Shown piece after piece: positions 1-8,881 of a stretch of DNA of 64,000 nt. The stretch spans positions 682,001 through 746,000 of the forward strand of contig NZ_OY787453.1 in assembly GCF_963678795.1 (NCBI RefSeq), written 5' to 3'. The translations under genes were made by a program, and so were the position numbers. Within the stretch, counting starts at the first letter, position 1; each line of letters opens with the position of its first letter. The stretch is from an uncultured Methanoregula sp. (GTDB lineage: Archaea > Halobacteriota > Methanomicrobia > Methanomicrobiales > Methanospirillaceae). Under the pieces are notes generated by a model. That model had not been told where the DNA came from. It searched no databases and saw nothing but the letters and a program-made list of their open reading frames with translations.

Positions 1-98
1 ACATTTACCGGTAAGGATGAAAACGAGGTCTCATCCCCTCATCCCTTTTCGCTTTTCCGTCAGAGGTTCTCTCCTTGGAAACGTATAAGAACCCTCCT

Positions 99-110
99 CG
101 CATATATGTA
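99..110 (+). promoter_or_regulatory. TATA-like box of the S19e ribosomal operon
   Basis: An AT-rich CATATATGTA element (101-110) lies 46 nt before the S19e start codon. Archaeal transcription starts about 25 nt after box A, which would leave a leader of about 20 nt carrying the GTGAGG ribosome binding site at 135-140. A second, weaker TATA-like string (ACGTATAAGA) lies at 81-90. Assigned by inspection only. Confidence 0.5.
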
Positions 111-146
111 AAGACTGTTATTTCATTATCAACAGTGAGGTATTAG

Positions 147-746
147 ATGACAACAGTATATGACGTCCCCGCGGACCATATCATCAGACGGACCGCCGAG
201 GAGCTCAAGAAGCGGAAGGAGATCGTTCCGCCCGCATGGGCTGCCTTTGCGAAGACCGGGGTACACAAAGAGATGCCCCCCGAAGACCCCGACTGGTGGT
301 TCACCCGGGCAGCAGCAGTATTGAGACGCGTCTATGTCGACGGCCCCCTGGGTGTCGAACGGATGCGGAGTTTCTACGGCGGCAACAAGAACCGCGGCTC
401 AAGACCGAACGCATTCCGCAAGGGAAGCGGGTCTGTGCTCCGAAAAGCCCTCCAGCAGCTTGAAGCAGCCGGCCTTATCATCCACGACAAGACCGGACGC
501 CGGATATCCCCTGAAGGCATGAAGTTCCTTGACAACCTCTCGCAGGAAGTCAAGACGAACCCGCCGGCACCCGTGCCCAAGCGTGTCAAGCCCGTAGCCG
601 AACCCGAAGCCAAGAAGGCAGACGGCAAGAAGGAGAAGAAGGCCAAGGGCGGCGACAAGGCGGCAGCAGCAGAAGGCGCTGACGGCGCAAAGGCCGAGAA
701 GAAGACTTCCAAGAAGAAGTCCGAGAAGACTGAAGCACCCCAGTGA
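147..746 (+). CDS. rps19e: 30S ribosomal protein S19e with C-terminal tail
   Basis: Component of the small ribosomal subunit, of the family shared by archaea and eukaryotes. Residues 1 to about 135 are a normal S19e: a YDVPADHIIRR start, the WWFTRAAAVLRR segment, the GGNKNRGSRP loop and a winged-helix end. The remaining ~64 residues are a low-complexity Lys/Ala/Glu/Pro tail, making the protein 199 aa where archaeal S19e is usually about 150. Start chosen from the GTGAGG ribosome binding site (135-140). First gene of a co-directional run with PDCD5, L39e, L31e, eIF6 and L18a. Confidence 0.95.
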   Translation: MTTVYDVPADHIIRRTAEELKKRKEIVPPAWAAFAKTGVHKEMPPEDPDWWFTRAAAVLRRVYVDGPLGVERMRSFYGGNKNRGSRPNAFRKGSGSVLRKALQQLEAAGLIIHDKTGRRISPEGMKFLDNLSQEVKTNPPAPVPKRVKPVAEPEAKKADGKKEKKAKGGDKAAAAEGADGAKAEKKTSKKKSEKTEAPQ

Positions 747-754
747 GGTGAATC

Positions 755-1093
755 ATGGGAGACGACGAGCTAGCAGAAATCCGCAGACGCAGGATGGCAC
801 AGCTGCAGCAGCAGGCTGGCGACCAGCAGGGTATGCAGGAAGAGCTCGAACGCCAGCAGCGGCAGAAGTCTCAGATCCAGATGATACTCATGCAGGTTCT
901 CGAGCCCGATGCACGGGAACGGCTGAATACCATCAAGCTTACCAAGCCGGAATTTGCCGGTGCGGTCGAGCAGCAGCTTGTGGCACTTGCCCAGAGTGGC
1001 AGGCTCAAGCAGAAGATAACTGATGCACAGTTCAAGGAGCTGCTCAGGCAGCTCGCGCCTGCAAAGCGGGATTACTCCATAACCAGAAGATAA
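755..1093 (+). CDS. PDCD5-family DNA-binding protein
   Basis: 112-aa protein of the archaeal/eukaryotic PDCD5 (TFAR19) family, which in archaea is annotated as a small DNA-binding protein of uncertain role. The charged helical N-terminus (DDELAEIRRRRMAQLQQQ), the glutamine-rich helix, the conserved core around PDARERLNTIKLTKPEFA and the basic C-terminal SITRR end are typical. A GAGGTGA ribosome binding site (745-751) overlaps the S19e stop. The stop codon shares one base with the start of the next gene, so the two are probably translationally coupled. Confidence 0.92.
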   Translation: MGDDELAEIRRRRMAQLQQQAGDQQGMQEELERQQRQKSQIQMILMQVLEPDARERLNTIKLTKPEFAGAVEQQLVALAQSGRLKQKITDAQFKELLRQLAPAKRDYSITRR

Positions 1094-1692
1094 TGAAGAT
1101 TGGAGTGCTCTACAGCGGTGGAAAGGACAGTTCCCTTGCAGCAATAATGCTGGGTACGTATTACGAGGTCGAACTCAACACGTTTGTGTTCGACCCCCTC
1201 CGCCAGATCCCGACATTGGAGGCTGCGGCCTGTGCACTGGGGTTTCCCCTAAAAAAGAGAGTATTTAAGGAAGGGTTGTTGGACGAGATGGTTGATCTGG
1301 TAATATCGTGCGGGTACCCGAACGATGCAATCAACAGAGTGCACCAGACGGCTGTCGAGTCTCTTGCGGGTGAATATAACGTGGTCGGGGACGGTACACG
1401 ATTCAATGACCGCGTCCCGATGCTCACCCGCGAAGCAGTCCAGAGTCTTGGCAACCGGACCGGGTGTTCGTACGTGCGACCCCTCCTCGGGTATGTCAAG
1501 CCCGAAGTCGACCGGCTGGTGAACCGGTTTCTCGTTGTCCAGTATGGCGAGACCGGGACGATCCAAAACGGCGATTACGAGTCAGAGATCAGGGAGGCAT
1601 TCCGTGCCCGCGGGCTGGACCCGTCCTCCCTGTTCCCGGCACATCACGACCAGTCGCTGGTCGTGGGCAGGAAAGATAATTTTATCAGGTGA
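1093..1692 (+). CDS. PP-loop ATP pyrophosphatase-like protein in the ribosomal operon
   Basis: 199-aa protein of the N-type ATP pyrophosphatase (PP-loop) superfamily. The signature [11 protein letters not shown] sits at residues 7-17, where it would bind and adenylate a substrate. Family members modify tRNA, diphthamide or amide substrates; the substrate here cannot be told from sequence. It lacks the C-terminal domains of full Dph6. [11 protein letters not shown] segment and a [10 protein letters not shown] segment follow the nucleotide-binding half. Its start overlaps the PDCD5 stop by one base, and L39e starts 4 nt after its stop, suggesting a translation-related job (inference). Confidence 0.75.
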   Translation: MKIGVLYSGGKDSSLAAIMLGTYYEVELNTFVFDPLRQIPTLEAAACALGFPLKKRVFKEGLLDEMVDLVISCGYPNDAINRVHQTAVESLAGEYNVVGDGTRFNDRVPMLTREAVQSLGNRTGCSYVRPLLGYVKPEVDRLVNRFLVVQYGETGTIQNGDYESEIREAFRARGLDPSSLFPAHHDQSLVVGRKDNFIR

Positions 1693-1696
1693 GAAC

Positions 1697-1849
1697 ATGA
1701 GCAAATTAAGCAAAGGCAGGAAAATCCGGCTGGCAAAGGCATGCGACCAGAACCGCCGCGTGCCCCAGTGGGTAATGGTCAGGACCAAACGCTCCGTGGT
1801 TGCGCACCCGAAACGGCGCAACTGGCGCAAGAGCACGCTGAAGGTGTAA
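1697..1849 (+). CDS. rpl39e: 50S ribosomal protein L39e
   Basis: Complete 50-aa basic protein beginning [15 protein letters not shown] and containing the family hallmark [12 protein letters not shown]; ends in [10 protein letters not shown]39e lines the peptide exit tunnel of the large subunit. Start at the ATG after GGTGAG; L31e follows 3 nt after the stop, so this is part of the same operon. Confidence 0.97.
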   Translation: MSKLSKGRKIRLAKACDQNRRVPQWVMVRTKRSVVAHPKRRNWRKSTLKV

Positions 1850-1852
1850 GCC

Positions 1853-2119
1853 ATGGCAGAAAAGATGCAGGAGCACGTATATATTATCCCCTTAAGGGAA
1901 GCCCGGCGGATGCCCCGCTGGAAGCGGAGCAACGGCGCTATCAAGGATATCAGGAACTACCTTGCAAAGCACATGAAGAGCGAGGATGTCAAACTCGACC
2001 AGGCCATCAACGAGAAGGTCTGGGCCCGGGGCAGCTCCAAGCCGCCGTCAAAGATCCGGGTTCGCGCCATGAAGATGGAGGACGGGCAGGTTCAGGCAGA
2101 ACTTGCACCGGAATCGTAA
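1853..2119 (+). CDS. rpl31e: 50S ribosomal protein L31e
   Basis: 88-aa large-subunit protein of the archaeal/eukaryotic L31e family, found near the tunnel exit. Recognised from [20 protein letters not shown], the [14 protein letters not shown] helix and the [19 protein letters not shown]-terminus. It lies between L39e and eIF6; eIF6 begins 1 nt after its stop. Confidence 0.97.
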   Translation: MAEKMQEHVYIIPLREARRMPRWKRSNGAIKDIRNYLAKHMKSEDVKLDQAINEKVWARGSSKPPSKIRVRAMKMEDGQVQAELAPES

Positions 2120-2120
2120 G

Positions 2121-2783
2121 ATGGAACGCACGATCACGTTCGCAGGCGATCCGAACATCGGGGTGTTTGCCCGGGTTGTCGGGGATATCGCCATTATTCC
2201 CCCGGATTCTCCGGAGGAGTTCAAAACAGCAGTACGGGACGCTCTCAAGGTACAGCTTGTCGAGACCACGATCCAGGGAAGTTCAATTATCGGCTCCCTG
2301 GTTGCCGGCAACAGCCGGGGTGTCGTGGTGTCCGGGCTTGCTACTGAAGAGGAAGTCGGATTACTGGCTGAGTACCGCGAAGTGCTGCTCTTAACGGAGC
2401 ACATGAATGCCGCGGGGAACGTGATCCTTGCAAACGATACTTTTGCTGCAGTTCACCCGGATATGCCTTCCGAAATGGGCAAGGCAATCGCGGAGTTCCT
2501 TGGTGTTGAACTGGTATCCCTGACTCTTGGCGGAGTCAAAACCGTCGGGATGGCAGGAGTTGCAACCAACAAGGGTGTCATCGTGCACCCGCGGGCTTCC
2601 GGGGCAGAACTTGCACGGCTCGAAACTGTTGCCAAGGTGCCGGTCGGGACCGGTACCATCAACATGGGCAGCAATCTCGTCGGCACCGGTCTGCTCGTGA
2701 ACGAGAGCGGGTACATAGCCGGCAATGCAACGAGCGGGTTTGAACTGGGCAGGGTAGAAGACGTATTTGGATTTCTGGAGTGA
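2121..2783 (+). CDS. eif6: Translation initiation factor 6 (aIF6)
   Basis: 220-aa anti-association factor that binds the large ribosomal subunit and blocks premature joining of the small one. Five pseudo-symmetric pentein repeats can be followed, e.g. [67 protein letters not shown] and [20 protein letters not shown]. The ATG at 2121 is used; an upstream in-frame TTG at 2103 lies inside the L31e gene. L18a follows after 6 nt. Confidence 0.96.
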   Translation: MERTITFAGDPNIGVFARVVGDIAIIPPDSPEEFKTAVRDALKVQLVETTIQGSSIIGSLVAGNSRGVVVSGLATEEEVGLLAEYREVLLLTEHMNAAGNVILANDTFAAVHPDMPSEMGKAIAEFLGVELVSLTLGGVKTVGMAGVATNKGVIVHPRASGAELARLETVAKVPVGTGTINMGSNLVGTGLLVNESGYIAGNATSGFELGRVEDVFGFLE

Positions 2784-2789
2784 GGACGA

Positions 2790-2972
2790 ATGGTAGATCA
2801 GAAGTTTGAAGTGAAAGGCACATTTTTGATGGGCGAGGACTGGATGCCGTACACGAAAGTGATTGTGGCACCCAACGAGAGGCAGGCCGAGGAGCGCACG
2901 TTTGCGGTCATCGGCAGCAAGCACAACCTGAAACGCCGCTACATCAAGGTAGATGCCATCAAGGCTGTATAA
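2790..2972 (+). CDS. rpl18a: 50S ribosomal protein L18Ae (LX)
   Basis: 60-aa archaeal LX protein: FEVKGTFLMGEDWMPYTK followed by a helix and the SKHNLKRRYIKVDAI strand. This is the single-domain archaeal counterpart of eukaryotic L18a. A GAGTGAGGACG ribosome binding region overlaps the eIF6 stop. It closes the operon; a T-rich run follows. Confidence 0.95.
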   Translation: MVDQKFEVKGTFLMGEDWMPYTKVIVAPNERQAEERTFAVIGSKHNLKRRYIKVDAIKAV

Positions 2973-2986
2973 GTTCAAGTGAACAA

Positions 2987-3027
2987 TTTCTTTTTCTTTA
3001 ATCTCTTTTCCGGCAGCAGTCTGCCGG
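2987..3027 (+). terminator. T-rich terminator and hairpin after the ribosomal operon
   Basis: A pyrimidine/T-rich stretch at 2987-3009 follows the L18a stop, as expected of archaeal termination. Directly after it is a perfect 7-bp inverted repeat, CCGGCAG (3010-3016) and CTGCCGG (3021-3027), with a CAGT loop. Confidence 0.5.
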
Positions 3028-3099
3028 TACATTTCTGTTGTTTCTTCCGGCAGGTGAACGACCGGCTTTTTTATTGTCTATCATGCCGGATAATTCAGT

Positions 3100-3843
3100 A
3101 TGAAGGAAGAGACACGCTGGAAAGTGATAGTCGGTATCGGACTCATCACCCTTACCCTGTTCCTGATGACGATCCATTTCCTGATTTTCCAGGATTCACA
3201 ACACCTCTTCATCTATTTACTTGGGGATCTCGCCTTCCTCCCGGTGGAAGTTCTCTGCGTGACCCTGATCATCGAAGAGATGCTGGAGTCACGGGAACGG
3301 AATCAGCGGCTGGAGAAGCTGAACATGGTGATCGGGATCTTCTTCTCCCGTGCCGGTACCCCGCTTCTCGCCCGGTTTGCGAAGGCTGACCCGTGTTACA
3401 GGGCCCTGCCGGCGCCGGGAGGGGGTCGCACCGGCTGGAATGCAGAAGAGTTCCGTAAAGTTCTTGCCGGCATCGAGACACAGAAGTGCGCGATTGATCC
3501 CGGCCGTCTCGACCTTCCGGCCCTGCGGGAGTTCCTTATGAAAAACGAGGACTTTATCCTTCGGATTGTTGAGAACCCGATGGTTTTCGAGCACGAGTCA
3601 TTCACCGACCTGATCCTTGCAGTCACGCACCTCAACGAAGAACTCAAAGCCCGCGACGATCTCTTGCGGCTCCCGCCAGCTGATATCGCGCACCTCATAG
3701 GCGACATGGAACGGGTGTATTCCCGGCTGGTGCCTGAGTGGGTGAAGTACATGGAGTATTTACAGCGCTCGTACCCGTACCTGTTCAGTCTCGCGATGCG
3801 GACGAACCCGTTCGATGCAAAGGCAAAAGTTGAGGTGGAGTGA
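3100..3843 (+). CDS. Membrane-anchored hypothetical protein
   Basis: 247-aa protein that I do not recognise. Residues about 7-30 and 34-60 form two hydrophobic membrane segments, followed by a charged stretch (EEMLESRERNQRLEKLN) that may be a short coiled coil, then a soluble, mostly helical cytoplasmic region. No catalytic motif is visible. There is no clear ribosome binding site; an AT-rich stretch at 3066-3080 may be a promoter giving a very short leader. Followed by two strong hairpins. Confidence 0.7.
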   Translation: MKEETRWKVIVGIGLITLTLFLMTIHFLIFQDSQHLFIYLLGDLAFLPVEVLCVTLIIEEMLESRERNQRLEKLNMVIGIFFSRAGTPLLARFAKADPCYRALPAPGGGRTGWNAEEFRKVLAGIETQKCAIDPGRLDLPALREFLMKNEDFILRIVENPMVFEHESFTDLILAVTHLNEELKARDDLLRLPPADIAHLIGDMERVYSRLVPEWVKYMEYLQRSYPYLFSLAMRTNPFDAKAKVEVE

Positions 3844-3895
3844 ACCGGGGAACCGGCCCCGGTTATTTCAGACACCCGGGGGAGATGCCCCCGGG
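3843..3895. repeat. Two tandem GC-rich hairpins
   Basis: Perfect inverted repeats AACCGGGG (3843-3850)/CCCCGGTT (3857-3864) and CCCGGGGG (3875-3882)/CCCCCGGG (3888-3895). They start at the stop codon of the upstream gene and could act as a terminator or a transcript-stabilising element. Confidence 0.55.
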
Positions 3896-3961
3896 AACAG
3901 ATGAAAAGATCACTGCAGTGCTCGAACACTGTCGGGAAAACTTACACACGATAATGCAATC

Positions 3962-4948
3962 ATGACAACCGCAGTACATGTAGAAAACCTCACCCGGCGA
4001 TTCGGCGATCTCGTTGCCGTGGATCATATATCTTTCGAGATCGGGCAGGGAGAGATCTTCGGCCTCCTCGGGCCCAACGGTGCCGGCAAAACGACAACCC
4101 TCTCAATGCTTGCCACCATGCTCAGGCCAACCGAAGGGAGTGCCACCATCAACGGCATTGACGTTGAGCGGGACGAGGACGCGGTCAGGAGATCGATTGG
4201 CATCGTCTTCCAGGACCAGAGTCTTGACGAAGAACTCACGGCATGGGAGAACATGGATTTCCATGGCAGGCTCTATCGCATCCCCACGGATACGAGGAAC
4301 CAGCGCATCCACGAGCTCCTGGCTCTCGTCGGGCTCGTTGAACGAAAAGATGACATTGTCAAGACCTTCTCGGGCGGGATGCGTCGACGCCTAGAGATTG
4401 CCCGGGGACTGCTCCACCACCCCTCGGTTCTTTTTCTCGATGAACCCACACTCGGACTTGACCCCCAGACCCGAAACCACCTATGGGAATATATCGCGAC
4501 CCTGAGCCGTGAGAAGGGGATCACGATCATACTCACCACGCATTACATGGAGGAGGCAGACCGGCTCTGCAACCGCGTTGCCATCATCGATCACGGCAAG
4601 ATCATCGCGCTCGACACTCCCCGGAACCTCAAGGACGGGATCGGCGGTGATGTCATAACCATAACCTCGCCGGACCCTGCTGCGATAACTGCAATCCTCC
4701 GCCAGCCCTGGATCAGCCGCATGGACACGCACGATGACAGCGTTGTCATCAGCCTCCGGAACGCTGAACAGAATATCAGCACGATTGTTACCATCCTTGT
4801 CGGAGCTCAGATCCCAATCACTTCGATCTCGGTCCACAAGCCGACCCTGGAAGACGTGTTCCTCTTCTTCACCGGTAAGACCATCCGTGACCAGGAAGCA
4901 AGCAGCACAGAGATCATGCGGCAGCATATGAAACTGATGAGGCACTAG
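3962..4948 (+). CDS. ABC transporter ATP-binding protein (DrrA type)
   Basis: 328-aa ATPase of an ABC-2 export system. Walker A GPNGAGKTT (about residues 37-45), ABC signature FSGGMRRRLEIARG, Walker B VLFLDEPTLGLDP and the switch His in LTTHYMEEADRLC are all present. The C-terminal third (about 235-310) is the extension typical of DrrA/CcmA-like daunorubicin-resistance ATPases. Its permease begins 3 nt after its stop, so they form one operon. The substrate is unknown. Confidence 0.92.
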   Translation: MTTAVHVENLTRRFGDLVAVDHISFEIGQGEIFGLLGPNGAGKTTTLSMLATMLRPTEGSATINGIDVERDEDAVRRSIGIVFQDQSLDEELTAWENMDFHGRLYRIPTDTRNQRIHELLALVGLVERKDDIVKTFSGGMRRRLEIARGLLHHPSVLFLDEPTLGLDPQTRNHLWEYIATLSREKGITIILTTHYMEEADRLCNRVAIIDHGKIIALDTPRNLKDGIGGDVITITSPDPAAITAILRQPWISRMDTHDDSVVISLRNAEQNISTIVTILVGAQIPITSISVHKPTLEDVFLFFTGKTIRDQEASSTEIMRQHMKLMRH

Positions 4949-4951
4949 ACC

Positions 4952-5701
4952 ATGGACATTATCTATACCATCTGGCTCCGGAACATGAAGCGGTATATAC
5001 GGTCAAAGAGCCGGATTGTCGGGAGCATTGCGATGCCGCTCTTCTTCCTCCTCTTCCTCGGCTTCGGGCTGAACTCGGTGGTCAGCCTTTCGGGGCTTAA
5101 TGAGAACTACATCCAGTTCCTCATCCCGGGCATGGTTGCGATGAGCGTGCTCTTCACCTCGGTCTTTTCGGGTATCCAGATCATCTGGGACAAGCAGTTC
5201 GGGTTTTTGAAAGAGACGCTTGTCGCTCCCGTTACCCGGCTTGAGATCATGCTCGGACAGGTCGCCGGAGGAGCCACGACTGCGGTTTTACAGGGGCTGA
5301 TGATCCTTGTCCTGTCGCTCCTGATAGGCCTCTCGGTAAAAACGATACCCGGTTTTCTTGTCGCTGTCGGGTTCATGATCCTTATCGGGATCGGGTTCAC
5401 GGCCTTTGGTATCGCCATCGCATCGCGGATGGACGACATGAGTGGTTTCCAGCTCATCATGAACTTCGTCATATTCCCGATATTTGGTCTCTCGGGCGCA
5501 CTCTTCCCCATCAGCTCGCTGCCCGGCTGGCTCGGGCCGATCACCATGCTTGATCCTCTCACGTACGGGGTGGAGGGGATCCGTTACGGACTCACCGGGG
5601 TCTCGCAGATCAACCCTGTCGTCAGTCTCGCGGTCATCGGCATCTTCACGGTGATAATGACCCTGCTCGGAGCGTACCTGTTCAGGAAAATAGTAATCTG
5701 A
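4952..5701 (+). CDS. ABC-2 type transporter permease (DrrB type)
   Basis: 249-aa integral membrane partner of the preceding ATPase, with about six hydrophobic segments (e.g. IAMPLFFLLFLGFGLNSV, GLMILVLSLLIGLSV, FLVAVGFMILIGIGFTAFG) and the family motif near GALFPISSLPGWL-MLDPLTYGVEGIRYGL. A normal-length, intact ABC2_membrane family protein. Probably exports a lipid, drug or polysaccharide; not resolvable from sequence. Confidence 0.9.
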   Translation: MDIIYTIWLRNMKRYIRSKSRIVGSIAMPLFFLLFLGFGLNSVVSLSGLNENYIQFLIPGMVAMSVLFTSVFSGIQIIWDKQFGFLKETLVAPVTRLEIMLGQVAGGATTAVLQGLMILVLSLLIGLSVKTIPGFLVAVGFMILIGIGFTAFGIAIASRMDDMSGFQLIMNFVIFPIFGLSGALFPISSLPGWLGPITMLDPLTYGVEGIRYGLTGVSQINPVVSLAVIGIFTVIMTLLGAYLFRKIVI

Positions 5702-5887
5702 AGCCGGGAAATATGTGGCTTTCCCATACCACTTTTTGGGCAATGATTAACCGGATTTTCGAATCCTTTCTCAATACCTGTCACCCAATGGCTGCTGTCC
5801 ATGTCGCAGGGCAGCCAACAGGAGCGGCAGTTAAAGCGGCGATGGTGGAGGAGAAGCGGTAACGGGCACTATATTAAAAAAACTGCC

Positions 5888-6136
5888 TTAACTCTCCTTA
5901 AACACCAGGTCCCCTTCGTGTACCCGGTGGGCTACCTTGATGCCGATGTCCTGCCCCATATCCGCTTCACGGATGGGGATGTGATCGAGTTCGATAGATG
6001 TCACGGTCTGGTATACGTCCTCGTGCGGGCCGTGGATGTGGATACGATCGCCTTTTACCAGGTGTTCGTCACGGACGACTGCGGCGACACTAACCCTCGG
6101 GAAATAATGGGTTACCCTTCCAATCATGGTCTCCAT
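5888..6136 (-). CDS. EF-Tu domain-2-like small translation factor-like protein
   Basis: 82-aa single beta-barrel like domain 2 of translational GTPases: IGRVTHYFPRVSVAAV, then LVKGDRIHIHGPHEDVYQTV and a C-terminal VHEGDLVFK. Such stand-alone barrels are annotated as translation elongation factor-like in archaea; the function is unknown. The ATG at 6136 is chosen over 6157 because a purine-rich GGGAGGGAGAGG site lies just upstream of it. Divergent from nothing obvious; the PfpI gene is upstream on the same strand. Confidence 0.75.
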   Translation of the reverse strand: METMIGRVTHYFPRVSVAAVVRDEHLVKGDRIHIHGPHEDVYQTVTSIELDHIPIREADMGQDIGIKVAHRVHEGDLVFKES

Positions 6137-6207
6137 GTCCTCTCCCTCCCTACACATGACTACTATCCGGGTAAAAAGATAAAACTTGCCCTTGTAAAAA
6201 AAAGCGA

Positions 6208-6849
6208 TCAGGGCACCTCTGGCTTACCCGGCAGGGACTGCATCAGGGAGAAGAAGTATTCCGGTTTCCGGGTTGAAAAGAGCTGGTACCAGGCCTCAAG
6301 CGAATCGTCGTTCATCACGCCCAGCTTCCGGAACACATGATACGCAAACTCTATTGGGGCAAGCCCGCCTGCCGTGATCAGGTTGCCATCCGTCACTGCC
6401 GGCTCATTTACGTAATGCGATTCGCCTTTGTAACCGGGGCAGAACTGCCTGAGTGCCCCAAGGTCGTTGCTCGTGTGGGGTCGGGAATCGAGCAGGCCGG
6501 CCTCTGCAAGAGCAAGCGTTGCCCCGCAGATGGCGGCAACCGCAACTCCTCCGTCAAGCATCCGGCGGACTTTTTCGATCACCGGCTTCTGGTCCGGATC
6601 GAGCCAGTGCTCCGCACCCGGCAGGAGAACCAGATCATCCCGGCCAGGTACAATCTCCTCAAACAGGACGCCGGGCACGAGAGGCAGGCCTCCCATGCTC
6701 GTGATCATGGCCTTTGTACGGCCGCAGAGTTGTACAGTATACCGCAGGCTTGGATCTTTCAGGAACCGGCCGGAATGCAGTTCGGAAAGGACGAATGCCG
6801 GCTCCCAGTCCGCCATAGTATCGAGGATGTACAGGTAAATGACAGGCAT
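6208..6849 (-). CDS. DJ-1/PfpI family protein
   Basis: 213-aa class I glutamine amidotransferase-like protein. The nucleophile elbow Cys is seen in AAICGATLALAEAGLLD, preceded by LVLLPGAEHWLD, which holds the usual acidic partner region, and followed by the NLITAGGLAPIEFAYHV segment of this fold. Members act as proteases, chaperones, glyoxalases or transcriptional regulators; no DNA-binding domain is fused here. Single gene on the minus strand. Confidence 0.87.
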   Translation of the reverse strand: MPVIYLYILDTMADWEPAFVLSELHSGRFLKDPSLRYTVQLCGRTKAMITSMGGLPLVPGVLFEEIVPGRDDLVLLPGAEHWLDPDQKPVIEKVRRMLDGGVAVAAICGATLALAEAGLLDSRPHTSNDLGALRQFCPGYKGESHYVNEPAVTDGNLITAGGLAPIEFAYHVFRKLGVMNDDSLEAWYQLFSTRKPEYFFSLMQSLPGKPEVP

Positions 6850-7149
6850 AAACGACTCACCGGGATCCTATAACGTACCATTCCATTCACTTCTATTTAA
6901 TTGTGGGAATCCCGAATCGTTTCTCTCACCAGATATGCACAATCTGCGAGAGTCTCTCCGTTTTTTCTGGATCTGCCTGCACGACCGGAAATCGCGTCAG
7001 ACCGTGCCCGGTTTTCGATGAATCATCCCCCGATAAAAATAATAAGGGTTTTCTTGTTCCCCGACAGAGTTCTGAGTAACCGTTCCTGTGGGAACCCTTC
7101 GCTGTCCCCGGCCCGGCTGACAGTACCCGGGAAGACCGGTCTTCTGACC

Positions 7150-8859
7150 ATGATTGCCATAACCCTGCTCATAGCATTCTGCCTGATATCCGCATTCATT
7201 ACCTTCGGCCTTGGTATTTTTGTGTACACAAAAAATCCAAAATCCGAGGTCAACCGTCTCTTTTTTGCCTCTATGATCGTAGCAACCTACTGGGCACTCG
7301 GGGAATTTCTTGTCTGGTATCCCGGCACGTATGACGAGTTCTTCTTCTGGCTGAAAGTGAGTTCACTCTGGCCGTTTGGCATAGCGCTGATCTTCCACTT
7401 TGTGCTCACGTTCACCGGTCACCCATTCTCAAAACCCGAGAAGAGCTGGATGCTCATCTGTTTTCTCTACATCCCGGCGACACTCTTCTCGCTTCTTGGG
7501 ATATTTACGAGTGGTATCTATACCATCGAACCCGGGATTGAAACCCCTTTTTGTTACCTCCCCACCCCGGGAAGTCTTCTCAATCTGGTAGTCTCGCTTT
7601 ATATTGTCCTCCTCATGGCCAGCGCCATCCTGGTCTGTTTTATGGCGTGGAGGAACGCGCCCCCGGGAAAACACCGCAGGCAGAACCGCCTGGTCACCGT
7701 TGCTGTTTCCACGGTGGTCTTTTTTGGTGCCCTGTCAGGGATTTTCCTTCCCCCTCTCGGGTTTCATATACCCAACCTGGTCTTTATCGGGATCGTCCTC
7801 CTCTCAGAGATCATCGTATACGCTATCATCCGGTACGGCCTCTTCACGCTCAGCCCGGAGACAGCAGTCCCCGATCTCATCCGTATGATGCCGGACGGCC
7901 TGATCCTGGCTGACACTGACGGCCGGGTCCTCACGGAAAATATTTCAGCAGTCCGTATTCTCGGGGTTTCAGGAAAAGATCTCCAGGGCCGCCCGCTTGG
8001 GAAATACCTTCCCGCAGCATCGTATGATTCTCTTTGCCAGTCCCTCCTGGATACCGGTACCGTCCTGGACTTTGAAGTCCTTCTCGATCCGGAGCTCCAT
8101 AAAATAATCAGCATCTCCGGATCTCTTGTAAGGGACCCGGAAGGAGAACCTGCCGGGTTTATATTCATCCTCCGGGACATAACCGACAGGAAAGCGACTG
8201 AGAAAGCCCTTGCCACGGCGAACGAGAAGATCTCGCTCCTTACCCAGCTCACCCGCCATGATATCAGCAATCTCATTACCGCCCTTGACGGCTACCTCCT
8301 GCTCCTGCAGGAGAAGAAATGCAGTGAGGAAGACGATTCGTTATACCTCCGCTCGTGCATAGACATTGTGGAAAAGATCGGTCACCAGCTCCAGTTCACC
8401 CGCGAGTACCAGGATATCGGTCTCCACCACCCGCACTGGCAGTCTCTGGACGAAATTGTCGAGCTGGCAAAAAGCGATCTTTCCCTTACAGGTATCACGA
8501 TAACGAAATCTATCATCCCGGTCGAGATCTTTGCCGATCCGCTGGTTGTCAAAGTATTCTATAATATCCTTGAGAATGCAGTCCGGCATGGGGAACACAT
8601 TACTGCTATCAATATCTCCGCCGGAATAGTGCAAAACCGGGAGCTCCGGATTGTAATCGAAGACAATGGTATTGGTGTTTCTGACAAGGATAAGGAACGG
8701 ATCTTCCGGTACGGGTGCGGAAAGAACTCCGGTCTTGGGCTGGCACTTTCCCGCGATGTTCTGGCAGTGACCGGCATCCGGCTTATCGAGACTGGTACCC
8801 CTGGAAAAGGGGCACGATTCGAGATTCTTATCCCGGCTTCCGGATGGCGCGATCTCTGA
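7150..8859 (+). CDS. Membrane-bound PAS sensor histidine kinase
   Basis: About 569 aa from the chosen start. The first ~220 residues hold about seven hydrophobic segments, like the 7TM sensor region of archaeal kinases. Next come one PAS domain (LIRMMPDGLILADTDGRVL...), an H-box of methanogen style (LTQLTRHDISNLITALDGY) and an HATPase domain (NILENAVRHG; EDNGIGV; GKNSGLGLALS). An upstream in-frame ATG at 7018 would add 44 residues, but the membrane sensor starts cleanly at 7150. Converges on another kinase 22 bp away. No response regulator is adjacent. Confidence 0.85.
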   Translation: MIAITLLIAFCLISAFITFGLGIFVYTKNPKSEVNRLFFASMIVATYWALGEFLVWYPGTYDEFFFWLKVSSLWPFGIALIFHFVLTFTGHPFSKPEKSWMLICFLYIPATLFSLLGIFTSGIYTIEPGIETPFCYLPTPGSLLNLVVSLYIVLLMASAILVCFMAWRNAPPGKHRRQNRLVTVAVSTVVFFGALSGIFLPPLGFHIPNLVFIGIVLLSEIIVYAIIRYGLFTLSPETAVPDLIRMMPDGLILADTDGRVLTENISAVRILGVSGKDLQGRPLGKYLPAASYDSLCQSLLDTGTVLDFEVLLDPELHKIISISGSLVRDPEGEPAGFIFILRDITDRKATEKALATANEKISLLTQLTRHDISNLITALDGYLLLLQEKKCSEEDDSLYLRSCIDIVEKIGHQLQFTREYQDIGLHHPHWQSLDEIVELAKSDLSLTGITITKSIIPVEIFADPLVVKVFYNILENAVRHGEHITAINISAGIVQNRELRIVIEDNGIGVSDKDKERIFRYGCGKNSGLGLALSRDVLAVTGIRLIETGTPGKGARFEILIPASGWRDL

Positions 8860-8881
8860 CCGTGGCCCTCTCCCGCGACGA

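Noticed and set aside
5801..6340. 179-codon plus-strand reading frame
   Set aside because: It overlaps the EF-Tu domain-2-like gene and the end of the PfpI gene on the other strand and has no recognisable domain.
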